Below are positions 5,818-10,923 of a stretch of 10,923 nucleotides of DNA, piece after piece. Under the pieces are notes generated by a model. The model made no database searches, was not told the DNA's origin, and worked only from the letters and a program-made list of their open reading frames with translations. Where the stretch lies: NCBI RefSeq assembly GCF_030371825.1, contig NZ_JAUDDM010000021.1; one strand, 5' to 3'. A program made the translations under genes and the position numbers. Source of the stretch: Collinsella sp944321445. GTDB taxonomy: Bacteria > Actinomycetota > Coriobacteriia > Coriobacteriales > Coriobacteriaceae. Positions within the stretch are counted from its first letter, which is position 1. Each line of letters opens with the position of its first letter.

Positions 5818-8145
5818 ATGTCTGACGATAAGCGCCTCTATGCGGATGGGGGTTCGGGTTCGCTGGGGAGCAACTCCGCGGCGAACGATGCATCCGCAGG
5901 GTCGGTGCCTGCTCGTCCGCGCACGGCTTCGGGCCGGGCGTCAGCAGCGCCGCAGGACACAATGGAATTCATCGCGCTCGCGAGCCGCGGCCGCGAGCAA
6001 GCTGCTGGCGCCGTTTCCGCTGGTCGCACGGCCAGCGCTGCCGGCACCGCCAGCACACAGGGAAGCCGTTTCGCGTCCCAGCAGCCGGGCCAGAACGCCG
6101 CCGGCGCGGCCCAACATGCAGCCGCGCGCAACATCCCGCGTATCGACACCGAGGATATCCCGCGCATGAGCGCCGACGCTCCGCGCACCCAGCCGGCTAC
6201 GGACTATCGCACGGGCGGCGCGGCAACCGCGCCCACATCCCAAGCCGCCTCGTCGCAGGCTTCCTCCGCGGGTGCAAGCGGGGATGACTTCTACGACTTC
6301 AACCTGCCCTACGGCAGCGATGACGGCAACGACGACGGCCTTATCCGCCATCGCCACAGCAAAAAGCGCCGCCGCAAGCGCCACATCATCATCGCGGTTG
6401 TTGCCGTGCTCGTCGTGTTAGTCGTGGGCCTGGGTGTCAGCGGCTTCATGCTGTTCAATTCCGCGCGCAACGTCAAAAGCCAGGCGAGCACCGCGCTCAC
6501 GCTCGTGACCGGCATGAAAGACAAGGTCACTTCGGGCGACTTCGTCGCGCTGTCCGACGATGCGCAGCAGATCGACAGCCTGTGCGCCACCATCCAGGAC
6601 GAAACGAGCGGCCCGCTGTGGACCGCCGCGACGTTCATCCCGGTGGTGGGCGGCGACGTCACTGCGGCGCGCACGCTCGTGGACACGCTTGCCGACGTCT
6701 CGTCCCAGGTGCTCGTGCCGGTAAGCGCCAACCTGGCCGACGCGACTCCCGGCAAGCTGCTCAGCGACGGCACCATCAACGTCTCGGCCATCGAGGCGAT
6801 CGCCACCTCCCTCGCCGACAGCGCGCCGGTGCTCACGGAAGCCAACGAGCGCGTGCAGAGCATCGGCGATACGCACATCAGCCAGGTAACCGAACTCGTC
6901 GACACCGCCAAGGACGGCTTTGCCATGCTGAGCGGCGCGGTGGACGCATCGCAGAAGATCGCCCCGGTGCTGCCCGCCATGCTGGGCGCCCAGGGCACGC
7001 GCCAGTACCTCATCGTGGCCGAGAACAACGCCGAGATCCGCACGCTCGGCGGTTTCAGCGGCGCGCTCGGCGTGCTCACGGTCGACAACGGCCACATCTC
7101 GCTCGACGAGTTCGAGGGCGTGTCGACCCTGCGTCAGCTGGGCGGCCCCACCGATCAAATCCAGATCTCCGACGAGGAGATGCGGCTGTTCCAGCCCGAG
7201 GCGGAAACGCTCAACTTCACGATCGGCGATGCCTTCTTCATCCCAGACTTCCCGCGCGGCTCCGAAATCACACGCACGCTGTGGGGCCTCACCCACGAGG
7301 GTCAGCAGATCGACGGCGTCTTCGCCATCGACCCCATCTTCCTCCAGTACGTGCTGCGGCTCGTCGGTGGCGTCACGGCTCTGGACGGCACGCAGGTCGA
7401 CGGCACGAACGCCGCACAGGTGCTGCTCTCAGAAGTGTACTGGAAGTACGCGACCGACACCGATATGCAGGACGCCGTGTTCGCCTCGGTGGCGTCGGCC
7501 GCCTTCGACAAGGTGGTCGGCGGCATGGGCAGCCTTGACTTCGTGCAGCTCTTCGACGTCATCGGCCGCGGTGCGGAGGAGGGCCGCCTGCTCATTTGGA
7601 TGGAGAACGAAAGCGAGCAGGAGGCTATCCGCCAAGTGGGCGTCGACGGCGCGTTGCCCACCGACCCCGCCGATCCCGAGACCGGCGTGTACGTCAACAA
7701 CTACAGCTACTCCAAGATCGACTGGTACCTGGACCTCAACGTGGAATGCAGCAGCGGCATGAAGAGCGGCGACGGCACCACCACGTACAGCATGAAGGCG
7801 ACGCTCACCAACACGCTGCCCGCCGAGCTCGCTGACGAGCTGCCGCCGTACCTGCAGGCGCACCACGCGGGCTTGGAGCCCGCCATGGAGCTGCTGCGCC
7901 TGTACCTCTACGCGCCCATGGGCGGCACCATCTCGGACGTCCAGTGCAGCGCAGACCCCATGACCGAGGCGACGCACAACGGTCTGCAGGTGTTCTATCA
8001 GGACGTGTACCTCATGCCCGGCGACACCTACGAGGTCACCTACACGGTGACCGTCCCGCCCGAGGGCGCGGACAAGGAGCTCGACGTGCGCGTCACGCCC
8101 ACCGCGCAGGATGCGCGCAAGGGCACGCTGGACGAAGAGGACTAG
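5818..8145 (+). CDS. DUF4012 membrane-anchored protein
   Basis: A 775-residue single-pass membrane protein of unknown biochemical function. Residues 1-180 are Ala/Ser/Gly/Thr-rich and look disordered. A basic cluster (KKRRRKRH, 182-189) precedes one membrane helix (about 190-212), so the tail should be cytoplasmic and the remaining 560 residues outside. The DUF4012 core is recognised by LPAMLGAQGTRQYLIVAENN (385-404) followed by AEIRTLGGF (405-413) and, further on, by VYVNNYSYSKIDWYLD (624-639). Members of this family occur in Gram-positive and other envelopes, often near polysaccharide genes, but no catalytic residues are known to me. The ATG has AGGAG seven bases upstream. It appears monocistronic, with a strong stem-loop 25 bases after the stop. 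The long N-terminal tail is the odd feature. The family call is firm; any role in wall or polysaccharide assembly is inference. Confidence 0.85.
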   Translation: MSDDKRLYADGGSGSLGSNSAANDASAGSVPARPRTASGRASAAPQDTMEFIALASRGREQAAGAVSAGRTASAAGTASTQGSRFASQQPGQNAAGAAQHAAARNIPRIDTEDIPRMSADAPRTQPATDYRTGGAATAPTSQAASSQASSAGASGDDFYDFNLPYGSDDGNDDGLIRHRHSKKRRRKRHIIIAVVAVLVVLVVGLGVSGFMLFNSARNVKSQASTALTLVTGMKDKVTSGDFVALSDDAQQIDSLCATIQDETSGPLWTAATFIPVVGGDVTAARTLVDTLADVSSQVLVPVSANLADATPGKLLSDGTINVSAIEAIATSLADSAPVLTEANERVQSIGDTHISQVTELVDTAKDGFAMLSGAVDASQKIAPVLPAMLGAQGTRQYLIVAENNAEIRTLGGFSGALGVLTVDNGHISLDEFEGVSTLRQLGGPTDQIQISDEEMRLFQPEAETLNFTIGDAFFIPDFPRGSEITRTLWGLTHEGQQIDGVFAIDPIFLQYVLRLVGGVTALDGTQVDGTNAAQVLLSEVYWKYATDTDMQDAVFASVASAAFDKVVGGMGSLDFVQLFDVIGRGAEEGRLLIWMENESEQEAIRQVGVDGALPTDPADPETGVYVNNYSYSKIDWYLDLNVECSSGMKSGDGTTTYSMKATLTNTLPAELADELPPYLQAHHAGLEPAMELLRLYLYAPMGGTISDVQCSADPMTEATHNGLQVFYQDVYLMPGDTYEVTYTVTVPPEGADKELDVRVTPTAQDARKGTLDEED

Positions 8146-8170
8146 CGGAGCACCACAAGCCACAGCATGA

Positions 8171-8203
8171 AAACGGGGCGGAACCGCGTGTTCCGCCCCG
8201 TTT
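8171..8203. terminator. Bidirectional terminator between convergent genes
   Basis: AAACGGGGCGGAAC (8171-8184) pairs perfectly with GTTCCGCCCCGTTT (8190-8203) around a 5-base loop. A-rich and T-rich flanks on opposite sides give a short U tract for either direction (four Ts on the minus strand). It lies 25 bases after the DUF4012 stop and 43 bases beyond the SPFH stop. Confidence 0.85.
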
Positions 8204-8246
8204 GCGTTCGCCTGTCTGCCAAGACGGGCGTTCTTGTTTGCTCCCT

Positions 8247-9206
8247 TTACGGCCGCGGGCTGGTGCCAACCCCGGGCCCAGCGGGAACGTCGCCCTGCTT
8301 GGAGGTCTCGCTCGCCACGACCATCTGCTCGAACATGCTCGCCGCCTGGCGGAAATCGCTCGGTAGCACCACGGTGGCGCTCTTGCCGCTCTTGGCGAAC
8401 TCGTTCATCATCTCTGCCCACTGCGTGAACATGAACAGCTGGTTGGCCTCGTCGTTGCCCACGCCGGTCTCCTGGATGATCTCCAGCGAGTCCTTGATGC
8501 CCGCGGCGATGGCCTTGCGCTGGTTGGCGATGCCCTCGCCGGCCTTCTCCATAGCCTCGGCCTCGGCGATGGCTTCGGTCACGCGGCGGATGCGGTCGGC
8601 TTCGGCCAGGTCCTGCGCGGCGGCCTTCGTGCGCTGCGCCGCATTGATCTGGTTCATGGAGTTCTCGACCTCGGCGGGCAGGGCAATCTTGGTGATGAGC
8701 GTCGACACCAGCGTGAAGCCATAGGCGGCCATCTGCTCGGACACGGTGGCGTTGACGTCTTTGGCGATGTCGTCCTTCTTGGCAAAGACCTCGTCGAGCG
8801 TGTAGACGGGGATGGAGCTGCGCAGCGCGTCGGTGATGAAATCGCGCATCTGCGCCACCGGCTGCTGCAGCATGTAGTAGCTCTTGTACACGCCGGATTC
8901 CTGCGGCGCGTTGCCCAGCTCGTAGCTCACGTGGTACTGCGCGGAGACCTCGAGGCCGATGGTGACGTTGTCCTCGGTTTTCACGTCGATATCGAAGCCG
9001 TTCTTCATCGTGCGCAGGGAGACCGTGGCGGCCTTGCGGTCGATGAACGGGATCTTGGCGTGAAAGCCCGCGCCCACGATGCGATGGAACTTGCCCAGGC
9101 GCTCGATGATCACGGCGTGCTGCTGTTTCACGACGTAGAACAGGTTGCCGGTCACGATGCTCACGATAATGAGGACGATGAGGGCCAGCAGGAGGATGAC
9201 AAACAT
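8247..9206 (-). CDS. SPFH/band-7 (HIR-like) membrane protein
   Basis: A 319-residue member of the stomatin/prohibitin/flotillin/HflK superfamily. Such proteins form large oligomeric membrane scaffolds and often control membrane proteases or microdomains. One N-terminal membrane helix (about 2-20) is followed by a band-7 domain (about 25-205: VVKQQHAVIIERLGKF, then DDIAKDVNATVSEQMAAYGF) and an Ala/Glu-rich predicted coiled coil (about 187-235: INAAQRTKAAAQDLAEADRI onward). The pattern of AYGF, NQINAAQR and a late IANQRKAI segment most resembles the HIR-like branch. The last 20 residues are Pro/Gly-rich. AAGGA stands six bases before the ATG. It lies 63 bp downstream of the M32 carboxypeptidase on the same strand, so co-transcription is likely. 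No NfeD-type partner gene, common beside some SPFH genes, is visible here. Confidence 0.9.
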   Translation of the reverse strand: MFVILLLALIVLIIVSIVTGNLFYVVKQQHAVIIERLGKFHRIVGAGFHAKIPFIDRKAATVSLRTMKNGFDIDVKTEDNVTIGLEVSAQYHVSYELGNAPQESGVYKSYYMLQQPVAQMRDFITDALRSSIPVYTLDEVFAKKDDIAKDVNATVSEQMAAYGFTLVSTLITKIALPAEVENSMNQINAAQRTKAAAQDLAEADRIRRVTEAIAEAEAMEKAGEGIANQRKAIAAGIKDSLEIIQETGVGNDEANQLFMFTQWAEMMNEFAKSGKSATVVLPSDFRQAASMFEQMVVASETSKQGDVPAGPGVGTSPRP

Positions 9207-9269
9207 CTCGTGTCCTTAGAACGAAGGTACGGTTGCGAACAGGGTACCCATTATTCCGCGCGCCATGCG

Positions 9270-10796
9270 CTACAGCGCGTAGAGCGCGCCGAACTTCTTG
9301 GCGAGGTAATCGCAATAATACGTGGCGTTAAACGGAGCACCGCACGCCTCCTCGATGAGCTGCGGGGCGTCCTTGCTGCGGCCCCAGCGCCAGATCTTCT
9401 GCTCCAGCCAGCTGCGGATGGGCGTGAGGTCACCAGATGCGCACGTGGCGCCCACGTCGACGCCGTCGGCCACCATCGCCGGCACGTACTGCGCGTCGTA
9501 GGCGCTGCCCAGCGCGTAGGTGGGGAAGTACCCAAAGCTGCCGCCCGACCAGTGCGTATCCTGCAGGCAGCCCTGCGCGTCGCTCGGCACCTCGATGCCC
9601 AGGTACTTCTCGGTGAGATTTGCCCACAGCCCGGGGATGTCGTGCGCCGTGGCCTCGCCTGCGAACAGCAGGCGTTCGATTTCGTAGCGAATCATGATGT
9701 GCAACGGGTAGGTGAGCTCGTCCGCCTCGATGCGGATGGGCGAGGGTTGCGCGATGTTCACGGCGCGGTACAGGTCGTCTTCGGTCACGCTGCCGTAGAT
9801 GGCGGGCACGCGGCGGCGCAGGATCTTCAGCAGCGGGTCCATGAACGCTCGGCTGCGGCCCACGGTGTTCTCGAAGAAGCGCGACTGGCTCTCGTGGATG
9901 CCCATGGACGTGCCGCCCGCCAGGCAGGTGTAGGCGTATGCGGGGTCGACGCCCAGCTCGTACATGGCGTGGCCCGCCTCGTGGATGATCGAGTACACGT
10001 TAGATATGAGGTTGTTCTCATATATATGCGAGGCGATGCGCGCGTCGCCCACCGCGAAGCCCTCGGAGAAGGGGTGCTCGGTGGAGGCGAGCGTGGTGTC
10101 GGCGCGGTCGATGCCCAACAGCTCGATGAGGTCGAACGAGATCTGGCGCTGCAGCGGCTCGGGCACGCGCGCAGCCAAAAACGACGTGTTGGGCTGGCGG
10201 CCGTGCTCCACGATGGCGTGCACGAGGGGCACGACCGTGGCGCGCACCTGATCGCAGAACGCGTCGAAGTCCTGTGAGGTGAGGCCACGCTCGTTCTGGT
10301 CGAGCATCACGTCGTAGGGATCCTTCGTGCTGTCGAGATACCCGGCGTGGCGCTTGCACGTCTCGACGATGCGGTCCACGTAGGGCTCGAACGACTCCCA
10401 ATCGTTAGCCGCTTTGGCCTTATGCCACACAGCGTCCGCCTCGCACACCAGGCGCGTCCAGGCCTCCTCCTCGTCGGTGGGGATCACCAGGGCCTCGCGC
10501 TGATCGCGGGTGAACACGCGGACCTCGTCGGCAAGCTGGCCGGAGATTTTGCCCTTGGCGACCGCCTTGTTGAGGTCGTGCAACAGCTGCTGCGCCTTTT
10601 CGCTGATAAGGAGCTTGTGGTGTTCGGCAGACAGGAAGCCCATGGCTTCGCCGCGCGCTGCGGCGCCGTTTTCGGGCGCGATGGTGGCGCCGTCGAACTC
10701 GGCGATTTTCAGCAGGTACTCGTAGTTCCAGAGCTTGCGCTCGAGTTTGCGGAATTTCTTCCCCAGCTTCTTGGCGTTCGCGGCGTTTTTGCCCAT
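9270..10796 (-). CDS. M32-family metallocarboxypeptidase (carboxypeptidase Taq type)
   Basis: A 508-residue cytoplasmic zinc carboxypeptidase that trims single residues from peptide C-termini; the usual family length is about 500. The zinc site HEAGH (His272, Glu273, His276) and the third ligand in HESQSR (Glu302) are present and in the expected spacing. HPF (241-243), IRIEADELTYPLHIMIRYE and SGGSFGYFPTYALGSAYDAQ are further family hallmarks. The DxRxT motif reads DARIAS (251-256), with Ala in place of the usual Thr. There is no signal peptide. The ATG at 10796 is chosen over an upstream frame extension to 10898 because AAGGAGG lies five bases before it and the extra 34 residues do not resemble the family. 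First gene of a probable two-gene operon with the SPFH gene. Confidence 0.93.
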   Translation of the reverse strand: MGKNAANAKKLGKKFRKLERKLWNYEYLLKIAEFDGATIAPENGAAARGEAMGFLSAEHHKLLISEKAQQLLHDLNKAVAKGKISGQLADEVRVFTRDQREALVIPTDEEEAWTRLVCEADAVWHKAKAANDWESFEPYVDRIVETCKRHAGYLDSTKDPYDVMLDQNERGLTSQDFDAFCDQVRATVVPLVHAIVEHGRQPNTSFLAARVPEPLQRQISFDLIELLGIDRADTTLASTEHPFSEGFAVGDARIASHIYENNLISNVYSIIHEAGHAMYELGVDPAYAYTCLAGGTSMGIHESQSRFFENTVGRSRAFMDPLLKILRRRVPAIYGSVTEDDLYRAVNIAQPSPIRIEADELTYPLHIMIRYEIERLLFAGEATAHDIPGLWANLTEKYLGIEVPSDAQGCLQDTHWSGGSFGYFPTYALGSAYDAQYVPAMVADGVDVGATCASGDLTPIRSWLEQKIWRWGRSKDAPQLIEEACGAPFNATYYCDYLAKKFGALYAL

Positions 10797-10800
10797 GGTG

Positions 10801-10807
10801 GCCTCCT
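10801..10807 (-). promoter_or_regulatory. Strong ribosome binding site deciding the M32 start
   Basis: Minus-strand AAGGAGG ends five bases before the ATG at 10796. It excludes the longer open-frame extension as the translation start. Confidence 0.8.
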
Positions 10808-10868
10808 TGTGCGGTAACGCATATGCGGTGCGGTGTTCAAGACACAAGTTTAGCGGGTAATTGCAGGC

Positions 10869-10898
10869 TGTATATGGCATCAAACCGCCAACCGGCAA
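10869..10898 (-). promoter_or_regulatory. Candidate promoter of the M32-SPFH operon
   Basis: On the minus strand, TTGCCG (10898-10893), an 18-base spacer and TATACA (10874-10869) fit a housekeeping promoter. The leader would be about 65 bases. It would drive the carboxypeptidase gene and, by read-through of the 63-bp gap, the SPFH gene. Confidence 0.5.
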
Positions 10899-10906
10899 AC
10901 GGCGAT

Positions 10907-10921
10907 GTCCCCATTGGGGAC
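10907..10921. repeat. Short palindromic repeat at the window edge
   Basis: GTCCCCA and TGGGGAC are perfect inverted arms with a single T between. Palindromes of this kind occur as dispersed intergenic repeats in some bacteria. The window ends two bases later, so its full extent cannot be seen. Confidence 0.4.
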
Positions 10922-10923
10922 GG

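Noticed and set aside
7429..9315. 628-residue minus-strand open frame across the SPFH and DUF4012 genes
   Set aside because: It is an out-of-frame shadow with Arg/His-rich low-complexity product. It runs through the bidirectional terminator and both real genes.
8931..10277. 448-residue plus-strand open frame antisense to the M32 gene
   Set aside because: It is rich in His, Val, Ala and Arg with no family motif, and the opposite strand encodes a complete M32 peptidase.

Overview
The window is GC-rich bacterial DNA with five complete protein-coding genes and two long intergenic stretches full of inverted repeats. The gene set and style suggest a Gram-positive actinobacterium of the class Coriobacteriia. 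The pointers are a BspA-like leucine-rich-repeat surface protein ending in SLH domains with a short CxxxxxC motif before them, a DUF4012 membrane protein, strong AGGAGG-type ribosome binding sites and high-GC codon use. The assignment is by family resemblance only and the genus is left open.

Layout. Positions 42-3353 (+) encode a secreted 1103-residue LRR_5/BspA-like protein that is anchored to the cell wall through three C-terminal SLH domains. A hairpin follows it, then a 619-bp gene-free stretch (3354-3972). That stretch carries an 82-bp imperfect inverted repeat; each arm is a dimer of a 25-bp motif at exactly 50-bp pitch. Positions 3973-5313 (+) encode phosphoglucosamine mutase (GlmM), with its own candidate promoter, a 14-bp palindrome at the predicted transcription start, and a strong intrinsic terminator. 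A second gene-free stretch (5314-5817) holds another element: 28-bp perfect inverted arms around 150 bp of nested GC-rich hairpins. Positions 5818-8145 (+) encode a membrane-anchored DUF4012 protein with a long disordered cytoplasmic N-terminus. A 14-bp perfect stem-loop at 8171-8203 lies between it and the convergent minus-strand pair. That pair is a metallocarboxypeptidase of family M32 (9270-10796) followed 63 bp downstream by an SPFH/band-7 membrane protein of the HIR-like type (8247-9206), probably one operon read from a promoter near 10869-10898. The right edge has a short palindromic GTCCCC/GGGGAC repeat.

Functionally, GlmM feeds UDP-GlcNAc and hence peptidoglycan and wall polymers, the first gene decorates the wall, and DUF4012 is an envelope protein of unknown role, so the plus-strand half has a loose cell-envelope theme. 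No genuine multi-gene system is evident. The least-explained content is the two different inverted-repeat elements that flank glmM.
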